In this document: piece after piece, positions 26,307 through 34,690 of the stretch | How positions within the stretch are numbered: the first letter of the stretch is position 1 | Layout of the letters: the number at the start of each line of letters is the position of its first letter | NCBI GenBank assembly: GCA_050015275.1 | Contig: JBEKBS010000018.1 | Coordinates: 1 to 57,532 of the forward strand | Reading direction: 5' to 3' | DNA length: 57,532 bases | Source of the DNA: DATKJS01 sp050015275 | Lineage (GTDB): Bacteria > Acidobacteriota > Aminicenantia > Aminicenantales > Saccharicenantaceae | Notes under the pieces: generated by a model | Told to the model about the DNA's origin: nothing | Database searches by the model: none | The model's input: only the letters and a program-made list of their open reading frames with translations | Program-made: the position numbers and the translations under genes

Positions 26307-27647
26307 TCAGACGTCCGTATCCAGTCCGTAATCCTTAATCTTCTTGTCCAAGGTGGGACGGCTGATCTCGAGGATCTGGCTGGCCCTGGTCTTGCTGCCT
26401 TTGACCGCGCTGAGGACGTGCCGGATGTAGCCCTTTTCGACCTGGTCGAGGGAGACGAGCTTGTCCGGAAAAGGACTTTTCTCGTCGTGATCGACCGGCA
26501 GGTTCTCCTTGAGGACGATGTCCCCCTTGGCCAGGATGACGGCCCGGGTCAGGGCATTCTCGAGCTCCCGGACGTTGCCCCTCCAGGGAAGGTCCGTGAG
26601 GAGCTTCATGACGTCGGGCGGGACCTTTCGGACGTTCCGCCGGAGGTCGCGGTTGATCTTCTCGAGAAGGTAGGCCGTGAGGTCCGGGATGTCCTCGCGC
26701 CTTTCCCGGAGCGCCGGCAGCATGATCTCGACGACCTTGAGCCGGTAATAAAGGTCCTCCCGGAACCGGCCTTTCTCGATCAGGGCCCTGAGGTTCTGGT
26801 TGGTGGCCGCGATGATCCGCGCCTCGGTCTTGAGGACTTTCTCGCCGCCGACCTTCATGAAGTCCCTGGTCTCGATGACCCGGAGGAGCTTGGATTGCAG
26901 GTTGGGGGAAACGTCGCCGACCTCGTCCAAGAAGAGGGTCCCCTTCCCGGCGATCTCGAACTTGCCCTTCGTTTCGCAGACGGCGTCGGTGAACGCGCCC
27001 TTGACGTGGCCGAAGAGCTCGCTCTCGAGGAGCGTGTCGGAGATGGCGGAGCAGTTGATGACGATGAAAGGCTCGTCCCGGTAGGGGCTGTTGTAATGGA
27101 TGGCCTTGGCGACGAGCTCCTTGCCCGTCCCGCTCTCTCCCTGGATGAGGATGTTGGCCCGGGTGTTGGCCACCGAGCCGATCATCTTGAAAACGCCCCT
27201 CATCTGAGAGGAGTGGCCGACGATGTTGTCGATCGTGTACTCCTTTTGCTTCTCCTCGACGAGGTAGCTGACCTTCTCCTCCAGGGCCCGAACCTGCAGG
27301 GCCTTTTCGATGGTCAGGCCGAGCTCGGCGGTGTTCAGGGGCTTGACGAGGTACTCGTAGGCGCCGAGCTTGACGGCTTCGACGGTCGTTTTCATGTCGT
27401 CGAAGGCCGTCATGACGAGGATGATGGCCCGCCTGTTCCTCTCCTTGATCCTTCGCAGGACCTCCAGCCCGTCGATGTCCGGCAGCCGGATGTCCAGGAG
27501 GACGAGGTCGGGATTGCTCTCGGCGTAGGCCCGGACCCCGGCCTCGCCGTTCTCGGCGACGATGATCTCGAAGCCTCCTTTGGCAAGTTGGGACGTCAGG
27601 GTCCTGCGAACCAGGGCGTCGTCCTCGATGATCAGGATGGATTTCAT
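26307..27647 (-). CDS. Sigma-54-dependent response regulator (NtrC/AtoC family)
   Basis: 446 residues from the ATG preceded by GAGGAGGGG. Receiver domain 1-120 with phospho-acceptor Asp52 (LLDIRLPD) and Lys in YLVKPLN. AAA+ domain about 140-375 with Walker A GESGTGKE and Walker B TLFLDEVGD. The sigma-54 contact loop reads GAFTDA instead of GAFTGA, a known variant in which the second Gly is Asp. The C-terminal Fis-type helix-turn-helix is SKTRASQILEISRPTLDKKI. It activates transcription by RNA polymerase with sigma-54 when phosphorylated, very likely by the histidine kinase whose gene overlaps its start by 4 bases. Confidence 0.93.
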   Translation of the reverse strand: MKSILIIEDDALVRRTLTSQLAKGGFEIIVAENGEAGVRAYAESNPDLVLLDIRLPDIDGLEVLRRIKERNRRAIILVMTAFDDMKTTVEAVKLGAYEYLVKPLNTAELGLTIEKALQVRALEEKVSYLVEEKQKEYTIDNIVGHSSQMRGVFKMIGSVANTRANILIQGESGTGKELVAKAIHYNSPYRDEPFIVINCSAISDTLLESELFGHVKGAFTDAVCETKGKFEIAGKGTLFLDEVGDVSPNLQSKLLRVIETRDFMKVGGEKVLKTEARIIAATNQNLRALIEKGRFREDLYYRLKVVEIMLPALRERREDIPDLTAYLLEKINRDLRRNVRKVPPDVMKLLTDLPWRGNVRELENALTRAVILAKGDIVLKENLPVDHDEKSPFPDKLVSLDQVEKGYIRHVLSAVKGSKTRASQILEISRPTLDKKIKDYGLDTDV

Positions 27648-29101
27648 GTCCCCTCCTCGCACGGGATGAGAATGACGAACGAGGTTCCCCGGCCCCGCTT
27701 CCGGACAAGCTTAATGCTCCCGTTGTGCTGCTCGACGATCTTCCGGGCGTTGGCGAGCCCCAGCCCGAACCCCGAGGGCTTGGTCGTGAAGAAGGGCTCG
27801 AAGATGTTGTCCCGGTCCTTCTCGGGAATGCCCGGGCCGTCGTCCGAGATCCGGACCCGGATCCTTTTTTGTCCGCCCAAGGCCACCATGTCCGTCGAAA
27901 CGGAGATCCGGCCGCCCGTTTCGAGGGCCTCCTCAGAGTTTCGCAGGATGTTGAGGAAGACCTGCCTCATCTTGTCGCCGTCCACCAGAACCGGGGGCAG
28001 GCCGGCCGCGTAATTCCTTTCGACGCTGATCTCCTTCTGGCCCAGCGTGTCCTTGAGCATTTTGAAGGACTCCTCGAGGACCTGCTCCAACGGGAAGTGG
28101 TCCAGGGTGAGGTCCGCGACGCGTGTGAAATAGAGGAGCTCCTTGATGAACTTCTCGATCTGGCCGATGCCTTCCATGGAGAGCCCGAGGTGCTCCCGGT
28201 CGGAGTCGTCGAGCTTCTCGTCCTCGGCGATCTTCTGGATGTTGAGCTTGACCGAGGTCAGGGGGTTCCGGATCTCGTGGGCGATGGTCGCCGCCAGGCG
28301 CCCGATGCTGGCCAGCTTTTCGGCCTGGACGAGCTTCCGGTTGGCCGCGGCCATCCTCTCCCGGGCCTGGAGGAGCTGGCCGGTCATGTCGTTGAAGCTC
28401 CGGGCCAGCTCACCCATCTCGTCCCCGGGCGGGATTTCGATGGACTGGGAGAAATCGCCCTTCGAGAGCCTGACGGTGCCCTCGACGAGCTTCCGGAGGG
28501 GCCGGGTGATCCTTTTCGCCAGGAGGGTGGCCCCGAGAACGCCCAGGAGGAACCCGCCGAACCCGACGAGGATGAGGACGACCCGGACCGACCGGAGGTC
28601 GGCGTACATGGGTTCGAGGGAGTGGCCGATCTTGATCGAGGCCCACTTCGTGATGCTCCCCGGGAGGAAGACGGGGATCTCGACCTCGAGGACCCTCAGA
28701 AAGCGTCCCTGGAGAAAAACGCGCTTGCTCTCCATGAACTCGGCATCCGGCTGGACATCCTCGTCGAAATGGCTGCGGCCCAGGATATCGGGCTGGGACC
28801 GGACCAGCCCGTTGGCGACGAAGGGCGCCCCGGAGCGGTCATAGAAAATGATATACGGCAGCTGGTCGTCGACCTGCCGATCGATGTTTGCCTGGATGGT
28901 CTCGGTATCGTACCGGACGAGCGGCTGCTGGTTGATCTCGGTCATATGCCTGGCGATCAGGACGGCCCGGCCGCGGGCCTGCTCGAAAAGCGTCTGGACC
29001 TCGCGCCGCTGGATGACGAACAGGACGGCCCCGACCAGGATACAGACGAGGACCGTGATCCAGAAGACGAGACGCTTATAGATCGACAGCTTAAGCTCCA
29101 C
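27644..29101 (-). CDS. Membrane sensor histidine kinase with HAMP domain
   Basis: 485 residues from a GTG that overlaps the 3' end of the binding-protein gene by 11 bases. Helix 1 at 11-31, a periplasmic sensing region of about 140 residues, helix 2 at 172-194, a HAMP domain (about 195-250), then the kinase core: phospho-acceptor His275 in ATIAHEIRNPL, N box NILRNSEEAL, G1 DDGPGIP and G2 GFGLGLANA. It is the NtrB/AtoS type that fits an NtrC-like partner. The start is weakly supported: no ATG lies between the gene overlap and the first helix, so I chose the coupled GTG. Confidence 0.88.
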   Translation of the reverse strand: MELKLSIYKRLVFWITVLVCILVGAVLFVIQRREVQTLFEQARGRAVLIARHMTEINQQPLVRYDTETIQANIDRQVDDQLPYIIFYDRSGAPFVANGLVRSQPDILGRSHFDEDVQPDAEFMESKRVFLQGRFLRVLEVEIPVFLPGSITKWASIKIGHSLEPMYADLRSVRVVLILVGFGGFLLGVLGATLLAKRITRPLRKLVEGTVRLSKGDFSQSIEIPPGDEMGELARSFNDMTGQLLQARERMAAANRKLVQAEKLASIGRLAATIAHEIRNPLTSVKLNIQKIAEDEKLDDSDREHLGLSMEGIGQIEKFIKELLYFTRVADLTLDHFPLEQVLEESFKMLKDTLGQKEISVERNYAAGLPPVLVDGDKMRQVFLNILRNSEEALETGGRISVSTDMVALGGQKRIRVRISDDGPGIPEKDRDNIFEPFFTTKPSGFGLGLANARKIVEQHNGSIKLVRKRGRGTSFVILIPCEEGT

Positions 29102-30722
29102 CGGACTTTTCTCTTCGATCGAGCCAGATCTCCTTGGTATCCAGGAAGAAGAAGCCCAGGGCCGGGAGCTTAGCCCCCCGGACCACCGGACGAAGGGCGA
29201 TCCTGACCCGCTCCGAGAAGAGCGGGATCGCAGGGACCTCCTCATAGAGGAGCTGTTCCATCTGCCTAAAAAGGTCGGTCCGACGCTCCCAGCTCGGCTC
29301 AACCTCCGACTGCTCGAGCAGGGCGTCCAGGCGGGGGTTCGAGTAATGGGAATTGAGCTGGTTCGTCAGGGACCTGGAGCCGAAAAGGGGCAGGATGACA
29401 TTCTCGGGGTCCGGGAAGTCCATGTTCCAGTCCAAGAACTTCAGGTACGGGCCGCGGATGTCACGGATGTTCTCAGCCGCCTTGAGGTATCTCACGTCCA
29501 GCTTGACCCCGATCGCCTCGAGCTCCTTCTCGAGCTCCTTGCTCAAGCTCTGGTCGACGTCCCCCCTCGGCAGGAGAAAGGCCAGGGTCAAAGTCAGGCG
29601 CCCGGCCGTCTCAGGCAGGAGCCGGGCCAGAAGCATCCGGGCCTTTTCCGGGTCGCAAACGGGGCTCGCGTCCCTCGGGAAAAAGCCCGGCAGGAGGGGC
29701 GGGATGTAATTCTGGGTCACCTGGGGGACGGACGAGGCAGAGTAGGCGGCTTCGGTCAGCCTGGTCTTGTTGATCCCGAGGGCCAGGGCTTTCCGGACCT
29801 CCGCCCGGTCCAGAGGGGGGATGTGGCAGCTCAAAACCAGGGAGGCCGACCGGAGCGAGTTGTTCTCGAGGACCAGAAGCCTCTTATCGAGAAGGCTATC
29901 GGACGTCACGGGGACGACATGGACGAGCCCGTCCTGGAACTGGCTGTCTGTGAAATTGGGCGAATACTCCAGGGCGTCCAGATAGGGTTTTTTGCCGAAA
30001 TACAGGTAGTTCCTCTCCAGCCGGACGCCCAGGGCCCCGAGCCTCGGGTTCCGCTCGTCCCGCAGCCAGGAGGAGAACTTGAAAGGGCCCGTCCCGACGG
30101 GCTTCTGGAAAAAGTCCTTGCCCTGGGCCAAGAGGAGGTCTTTCGGCAGGATCTTGCAATAATACATGCCTAGCAGGTAAAGGCCCGAGACGTAGGGCCG
30201 CATCCACTGGATCTCGAACGTGTATCTGTCCAGGACCCGAAAGCCGCTGACCTCAGCGGCCTTCCCCTGCCAGAAATCCTCGGAGCCGGCGACCTTCCCC
30301 GTGAAATACTGGTAGCACGTGTTTCCCGGACGGTTCTGGATCAGCCGTTCCAGCGAGAACTTGACGTCCTCGGCGGTCATCTCCCGGCCGTGATGGAACC
30401 TGACGCCCTTGCGCAGGTAAAAAGTGATCCTTTTCCCGTCGTCCGAGATCGTCCAATATTCGGCCAGGGCCGGAATGATGCCGAAATTGTTGTCGAATTT
30501 GACCAGCCCGTCGAAGAGCTGCTCGATCACAAAATAGTGCGAGGCCGCCGCGGCCGGATCGAAGACCGGGTTGAAGGGGGTCTGATAGGCCTTGATCACC
30601 AGGGTGCCGCCGGCCTGAGGCTTGTCCTCAGGGCTCTTTTGAAGGAGGAGTCCGGCCGTGCCAGCGGCGGCCAGGCAGAGGGAAAAAAGGGGAAAGCCGA
30701 TGAGGCGGCGCGCATTCAGCAT
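29091..30722 (-). CDS. Family 5 extracellular solute-binding protein (peptide/oligosaccharide type)
   Basis: 543 residues with a signal peptide or membrane anchor (about 7-27). The SBP_bac_5 pattern is clear: a strand start GGTLVIKAYQ, then EQLFDGLVKFD, PALAEYWTISDDGKRITFYLRKGVRFHHGREMTAEDVKFSLER (read in parts), VGTGPFKFSSW and a C-terminal RTDLFRQMEQLLYEEVPAIPLF. Members bind di/oligopeptides, nickel or oligosaccharides for DppBCDF/OppBCDF importers. No permease or ATPase gene is in this window; instead the gene overlaps the histidine kinase gene. It may feed a signal to the kinase. First gene of a three-gene overlapping operon. Confidence 0.9.
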   Translation of the reverse strand: MLNARRLIGFPLFSLCLAAAGTAGLLLQKSPEDKPQAGGTLVIKAYQTPFNPVFDPAAAASHYFVIEQLFDGLVKFDNNFGIIPALAEYWTISDDGKRITFYLRKGVRFHHGREMTAEDVKFSLERLIQNRPGNTCYQYFTGKVAGSEDFWQGKAAEVSGFRVLDRYTFEIQWMRPYVSGLYLLGMYYCKILPKDLLLAQGKDFFQKPVGTGPFKFSSWLRDERNPRLGALGVRLERNYLYFGKKPYLDALEYSPNFTDSQFQDGLVHVVPVTSDSLLDKRLLVLENNSLRSASLVLSCHIPPLDRAEVRKALALGINKTRLTEAAYSASSVPQVTQNYIPPLLPGFFPRDASPVCDPEKARMLLARLLPETAGRLTLTLAFLLPRGDVDQSLSKELEKELEAIGVKLDVRYLKAAENIRDIRGPYLKFLDWNMDFPDPENVILPLFGSRSLTNQLNSHYSNPRLDALLEQSEVEPSWERRTDLFRQMEQLLYEEVPAIPLFSERVRIALRPVVRGAKLPALGFFFLDTKEIWLDRREKSGGA

Positions 30723-30914
30723 GGGACATCCATCATCTTAGCCAAAATCTGCGGAAATTGCATCCCACGCAAGGGGGAACGATTAGAGATCCAATCATAG
30801 AGATAGTAAAAGTGCAAACTTCATGCCAACGAGGTATAGGCCAACGGGAGTGACTCGATTCCCGTTCATGAAGGGATGAAGAATGGACGCCGCCCTGGGA
30901 ATAAGGACCCGGAC

Positions 30915-30931
30915 TGTAAATTTATTTTACA
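30915..30931. repeat. AT-rich palindrome, copy 2, inside a larger hairpin
   Basis: TGTAAAT-TTA-TTTTACA, one mismatch in the repeat and two bases different from the copy at 26272-26288. Outer arms CCCGG 30908-30912 and CCGGG 30936-30940 extend it, and TTTTTTT follows at 30941-30947 on the + strand. The stop codon of the dipeptidase remnant lies within it. Confidence 0.55.
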
Positions 30932-31089
30932 TATGCCGGGTTTTTTTCCCTGAGTTCAATGACCTTGCTGAAGACCCGCATGAAGTTCCCTCCGCAGATC
31001 TTTTCGATCTCCTGAGCCGCGCAGCTGCGGCGGATGAGCTCCTCGGTCACGTGGATCATGCCGCTCACATCGTGGCCGACCTGGTCTTC
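30922..31089 (-). pseudogene. Remnant: C-terminal end of an M19 membrane dipeptidase gene
   Basis: Reading the minus strand in the frame ending with TAA at 30924-30922 gives about 55 codons. They contain DVSGMIHVTEELIRR, then EIEKICGGNFMRVFSKV. This is the very C-terminus of renal-dipeptidase (M19) enzymes, whose last helix typically reads EEDIRKILGGNFLRVF. Everything 5' of it, including the zinc-binding residues, is missing: the frame closes a few codons upstream, within the end of the GNAT gene, whose TGA overlaps the fragment. Codon use is like that of real genes. I infer that an M19 gene was cut down by a deletion or replacement that placed the GNAT gene against it. Confidence 0.65.
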
Positions 31090-32056
31090 AATCGATCTCC
31101 TTGATCAGGACATAATAATTCGCGGGGGGAGTTCCCACCTTGTTCAGGAAGTCCACGACCCTGTAACCACGGGCAAAAAGCGTCCGGAAAGCCTGCCGGG
31201 TCTGGAGCCGCCATTCGACGGGGATCCGGCGGACGCCAGGATCCGCGACGTCCGTTTCCCGGAGCATCATGTAAAAATCAACGGGAATCTGCACCAATAA
31301 CATGGCCTTTGGGGAATCAAGGTCCGCGGTCCGGACAACTTCGAACTCGAGTTCCGAGGTCCTCCCCTTGAGCCGGTGATTGTCCACGCGGAAGACCCGG
31401 CCGGCCTCTCGGAGAGATGGGCCGGGAGGCGGTATCTTTCCCCTCGGCGCCTTTTTCAGATCCCAGGACATGAGGAACCGGTCGGAGGCAACGTCGGACC
31501 GGTTGAGGAGCCCGCCGTACTCGCCGTAGGTCGCCACCCTGTATTCCAGGACGTCCATGCCGAAGTGGTGGACGTTCCGGCGGGCGTTGATCCCGGTCAG
31601 GGGGTCATAGGTGCAGATCACCGTGCCGATACCAAAGCGACCCAGGATGATATCCCGCTGGAACTCCTTCATCAGGACGCCCAGCCCCAGGCCCTCGTAG
31701 TCCTTCTGGACGCCGGCGAACTGCGAATAGAAGCGGAGGTTCGAGAGTTCGCGGAAGCCGATCTCCTTGTCCACGACGCCCGCGAAGCCGTAGCAGAACC
31801 CGGCCAAGTTCCCTCCGTCCGCGGCGAAACCGCCGTCCGCGGCCTCGGCGAAAGCTCCGATGAACAGGCTGCCGCCCTCGGCCAGGAAGTTCTCGCACAT
31901 CATGTTCCGGGTCCCGGCCAGATGGTCGTCGGGGAAACCCCAAATCTCGTTCCGGATGTCCTCGTACTTCTGGTAATCCCGGGACTCGTGGGACGTCTCC
32001 ACACGGATGAGGAACCTCCGGCCCTTGCTGACAACCGTCTTTTCGAGGTCGTTCAT
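31088..32056 (-). CDS. GNAT-type acyltransferase (COG3375-like)
   Basis: 322 residues. The start used is the ATG of MNDLEKTVV. The acyl-CoA site is in YEGLGLGVLMKEFQRD; further marks of the COG3375 group are YDPLTGINARRNVHHFGM and the closing SDRFLMSWDL. The C-terminal 110 residues form a second domain ending RVVDFLNKVGTPPANYYVLI. In other bacteria this group sits with N-acylamino-acid racemase and M20 peptidases and helps recycle D-amino acids; no such gene is here, but the remnant next door belongs to a dipeptidase. Substrate not shown. It is divergent from the CDP-alcohol transferase gene. Confidence 0.75.
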   Translation of the reverse strand: MNDLEKTVVSKGRRFLIRVETSHESRDYQKYEDIRNEIWGFPDDHLAGTRNMMCENFLAEGGSLFIGAFAEAADGGFAADGGNLAGFCYGFAGVVDKEIGFRELSNLRFYSQFAGVQKDYEGLGLGVLMKEFQRDIILGRFGIGTVICTYDPLTGINARRNVHHFGMDVLEYRVATYGEYGGLLNRSDVASDRFLMSWDLKKAPRGKIPPPGPSLREAGRVFRVDNHRLKGRTSELEFEVVRTADLDSPKAMLLVQIPVDFYMMLRETDVADPGVRRIPVEWRLQTRQAFRTLFARGYRVVDFLNKVGTPPANYYVLIKEID

Positions 32057-32120
32057 ACTCGCAACCCCTATTTTAGCCCAAGGGGCCCGGCCGGGCAAAC
32101 CGGACGGAGTCATCCCGGCC

Positions 32121-32164
32121 GGATAGGGTTGGACCTGTCAACGGATAGGTTTGACCCTAAAGAC
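32121..32164 (+). repeat. Imperfect tandem repeat of 22 bases over a promoter region
   Basis: Copies 32121-32142 and 32143-32164 both begin GGATAGG and share 15 of 22 positions. The second copy contains TTGACC (32151-32156), a possible -35 with TATATG 16 bases later, so the repeat could be a direct-repeat operator. Confidence 0.4.
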
Positions 32165-32211
32165 TCCTTTATTATATGGTAAACGCCGGATGCGTGAATA
32201 AGGAATCTGAT

Positions 32212-32799
32212 ATGCGGCCGAGAAGCCCCGGGTCCATCTATAGCGAGCCTAACGTCATCACCCTCATCCGCCTCTCCGCCTGCCTTGTCTTGTTCTCCTT
32301 GGCGGCGGTCGCGCACCGCGAACTCTATAATTTCGTCGGGCTGGCGGTCCATTGGGCCGGGGACACTCTCGACGGCTGGCTTGCCCGCGCCTCCCGGCAG
32401 GAGACCGTCCTGGGCGCCGAGATCGACATCATCGCCGACCGGGTCGAGATCCTCTTCTTCTTCGTCAATTTCGTCCACTTCCATCCCGGGCTCGCTCTTC
32501 CCGTCGTCGTCTATCTCCTGGATTTCGCCTTCGTGGATCTCTACCTGAGCTATCAGTTCGTCAAGTACGATATCATCTCCATCAATTACTTCGACCGGGT
32601 CGACCGCCGGGTCTACGCTCTCAATTTCAGCCCGCCGGCCAAGCTCGCCAACTCCACTCCCGTCATCCTGACCCTGATTTTCCTGCCGAAGCTCTGGGTC
32701 GCGGCCCTGGTCATGGCCCTCGCCCTCATTGCCGTCAAGGTTTATTCGGTCTCTCTCCTCTGGAAAAAACGGAAGACGGACGGGCCCTCCCCGGAATAG
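32212..32799 (+). CDS. CDP-alcohol phosphatidyltransferase family protein
   Basis: 195 residues from the ATG at 32212, which has AAGGA seven bases upstream; an ATG at 32176 has no ribosome site. The family motif is complete: DTLDGWLAR, then Gly68, Asp72 and Asp76 (Asp51, Asp54, Gly55, Arg59, Gly68, Asp72, Asp76), and supplies the metal-binding aspartates in the membrane. About five hydrophobic helices follow or flank it. These enzymes join a CDP-activated lipid to an alcohol such as glycerol phosphate, inositol or serine. Which alcohol is used is unknown. The next gene is a lipid kinase with its own promoter, so this stretch serves phospholipid metabolism. Confidence 0.85.
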   Translation: MRPRSPGSIYSEPNVITLIRLSACLVLFSLAAVAHRELYNFVGLAVHWAGDTLDGWLARASRQETVLGAEIDIIADRVEILFFFVNFVHFHPGLALPVVVYLLDFAFVDLYLSYQFVKYDIISINYFDRVDRRVYALNFSPPAKLANSTPVILTLIFLPKLWVAALVMALALIAVKVYSVSLLWKKRKTDGPSPE

Positions 32800-32826
32800 G
32801 GCCGCCTCACCGTCCTTCCTTGGGTT

Positions 32827-32855
32827 TTGACAGGACCTCTCCCCCGTGCTATAAG
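32827..32855 (+). promoter_or_regulatory. Promoter of the lipid kinase gene
   Basis: TTGACA at 32827-32832 and TATAAG at 32850-32855 with exactly 17 bases between: one of the best promoters in the window. The start ATG is 20 bases further, with no clear ribosome site. Confidence 0.7.
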
Positions 32856-32875
32856 ATGAGCTGTCCGGACGAGCC

Positions 32876-33823
32876 ATGACAGAAGAGACCAAATGGGGCA
32901 GGATCGTCTGCCTGATCAACCCCCGGGCCGCCAACTCCAAGTGGCTCCGGCGGAAGATGCTCAGGGCCTACCTCCAGAAGAAGCTCCCCGGGGAGATCCA
33001 CGACGTCTTCGGCGACACGAGAACGACCGTCGAGCGGGCCAAGAAGGCCTCGAGCGAGGCCGAGGTCATTGTGGCCATGGGCGGCGACGGGACGATCGCG
33101 GACACCCTGCAGGGCATCTTCGAGGCCGGGAAAGCGAAGGACGTCCTTTTTGGCGTCATTCCCTTCGGCAGCGGCAACGCCTTCCGGAAATCGTTCGGCA
33201 TCCCCAAGAACCCGCGCCGGGCGATCGACCGTCTGGCCGCCGGCGTGCCCCGGACGATCGACCTCCTCGAAGTCGAGGGCCGGCACGCAGCCTTCGCCAG
33301 CGTCGGGGCCACCGCCCGGGTCACCAGCGAAAAGCTGCGGCACTCCGTTGAAGGCATCTGGGGGCATTTCCTGGCGGCCCGGCGGCTCTATGGCTCACCG
33401 ACCGACGAGAAGGAGATCGAGCTTTATGACGGGACCGATCGGCACGGCCCCTTCGAGCGCAAGACCGTTCGCTCGAAATTCTTCGACTGCATCGTCACGA
33501 AGACGAACTATTTCGGCTACAGCTGGCATATCGCACCGCAGGCCCGCGTCGACGACGGCTACCTGGACATCACCCTCTTCGAGCTCGGGCCCGTCAAGTA
33601 CACGCTCCTTTTCCCGCTGATCTATATCGGCCTCTACCAGAAGCGGCAGCGGCACTTCAAGGCCAAACGGGTGGTCATCAAGGGCCGGGATCTCCCCATC
33701 CAGTACAACGGCGAATTCCTCGGAAACCGCGATCACATCGAATTCAAGGTCCTTCCCCGGGCGATCAGGATCATCTGCCCGCCGGGGAGAAGGGGCAGGA
33801 AGAAGTTCAAGTCCCCCGACTGA
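32876..33823 (+). CDS. Diacylglycerol/lipid kinase, DAGK catalytic family (YegS-like)
   Basis: 315 residues. The ATP site is GGDGT at 69-73 (MGGDGTIADTLQG) and the GSGN motif is at 98-101 (FGSGNAFRK). The C-terminal half is the beta-sandwich domain of the YegS/DgkB fold, ending in a positively charged tail. Such enzymes phosphorylate diacylglycerol or related lipids at the membrane. The leader is short (about 14 bases from the predicted transcription start), which may explain the absent ribosome site. The upstream gene is a CDP-alcohol transferase. Confidence 0.87.
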   Translation: MTEETKWGRIVCLINPRAANSKWLRRKMLRAYLQKKLPGEIHDVFGDTRTTVERAKKASSEAEVIVAMGGDGTIADTLQGIFEAGKAKDVLFGVIPFGSGNAFRKSFGIPKNPRRAIDRLAAGVPRTIDLLEVEGRHAAFASVGATARVTSEKLRHSVEGIWGHFLAARRLYGSPTDEKEIELYDGTDRHGPFERKTVRSKFFDCIVTKTNYFGYSWHIAPQARVDDGYLDITLFELGPVKYTLLFPLIYIGLYQKRQRHFKAKRVVIKGRDLPIQYNGEFLGNRDHIEFKVLPRAIRIICPPGRRGRKKFKSPD

Positions 33824-33855
33824 CGTTGGCCGGTTCTCGCTATCGGAACCCCCTC

Positions 33856-34530
33856 CTACTTTATCCTTCCTGCCCGGATGTTGGCCGCAACCGGGGAATC
33901 GTGGGAAGTTTTCTTGCGGCGGCCGGTCCGCGGCCCGACGCGGGGCATGATGATCGCCCCCGAGTCGAAATCGCCCAAGACCTCGGCCCGGCCTCGAAGG
34001 AAGAGAAGGCCGACCAGCGCCCCCGTGGCAGCGTCAAGCGCATGGCTGGAACAGTGCTCCCGCAGGCCCTTCAGGCCGAGCCTGGCGAGGCCGCGTCGCA
34101 GACCGGTCCGGTCGCGGCCGGCCCGGGGGATCCTCCAGACGTCCTGGGCGCCGCCCGGATACATCTCGACCGTCCGGATCCCCAGGGCTTCGAACTGCGT
34201 GCGGAGCCTCATCCCCCGCTCCGTCAGTCCCCGCATCGGGCCGAGAGTGATCGGGAAGAACGGGATTTTCCGTCGTCTGAGCTCCAGGTCGCAGGGCCGG
34301 TAGTGGGAATCGTTCCTCTCATGGATGGACGACCTCCCCGGCGGAAGATGGAGCGGGGCGTCAATGGCGACGAGGGCGGGACGGGCCTCGACGACCGCGG
34401 CCAGGATCTCCTCGTCCGAATAGAGGTCTGTCGTTTCGGCCTCATGCCCTCGGAGGATGCAAAACCCCGTCGGCCGCTTCGGCGAACCGGCCAGATCCAG
34501 GCCGACGATAACGGGCTTTTGGCTGGGCAC
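33856..34530 (-). CDS. DUF429 family protein (predicted RNase H-fold nuclease)
   Basis: 224 residues starting at a GTG with AGGA nearby. The N-terminus VIVGLDLAGSPKRPTG has the acidic strand of the RNase H-like fold; LVAIDAPLHLPPG carries the second conserved Asp; the C-terminal HALDAATGALVGLLFLRG carries the final Asp of the site. A central Arg-rich stretch (RRRKIPFFPITLG) is typical of DUF429. The family is predicted to be a nuclease; no activity has been assigned by sequence alone. The last 25 residues are basic and low-complexity. Convergent with the lipid kinase gene and divergent from sppA. Confidence 0.78.
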   Translation of the reverse strand: MPSQKPVIVGLDLAGSPKRPTGFCILRGHEAETTDLYSDEEILAAVVEARPALVAIDAPLHLPPGRSSIHERNDSHYRPCDLELRRRKIPFFPITLGPMRGLTERGMRLRTQFEALGIRTVEMYPGGAQDVWRIPRAGRDRTGLRRGLARLGLKGLREHCSSHALDAATGALVGLLFLRGRAEVLGDFDSGAIIMPRVGPRTGRRKKTSHDSPVAANIRAGRIK

Positions 34531-34650
34531 GGATATCCTAGAAGAGACAAGTCATAGCACCGCCACGGGCCCGAGTCAACAGCATGAGGCTCGCCCGCCC
34601 CGACCTCGCTGGACAATTTGACCCGAACGTCGCTCACAAGCCGACATCTT

Positions 34651-34659
34651 TGTTATAAT
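34651..34659 (+). promoter_or_regulatory. Extended -10 promoter of sppA
   Basis: TGT followed by a perfect TATAAT (34654-34659). No recognisable -35. The ATG lies 31 bases further with GAGGAGG between. Confidence 0.55.
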
Positions 34660-34690
34660 CGATGAGGTCAATGACGCCGAGGAGGACACG

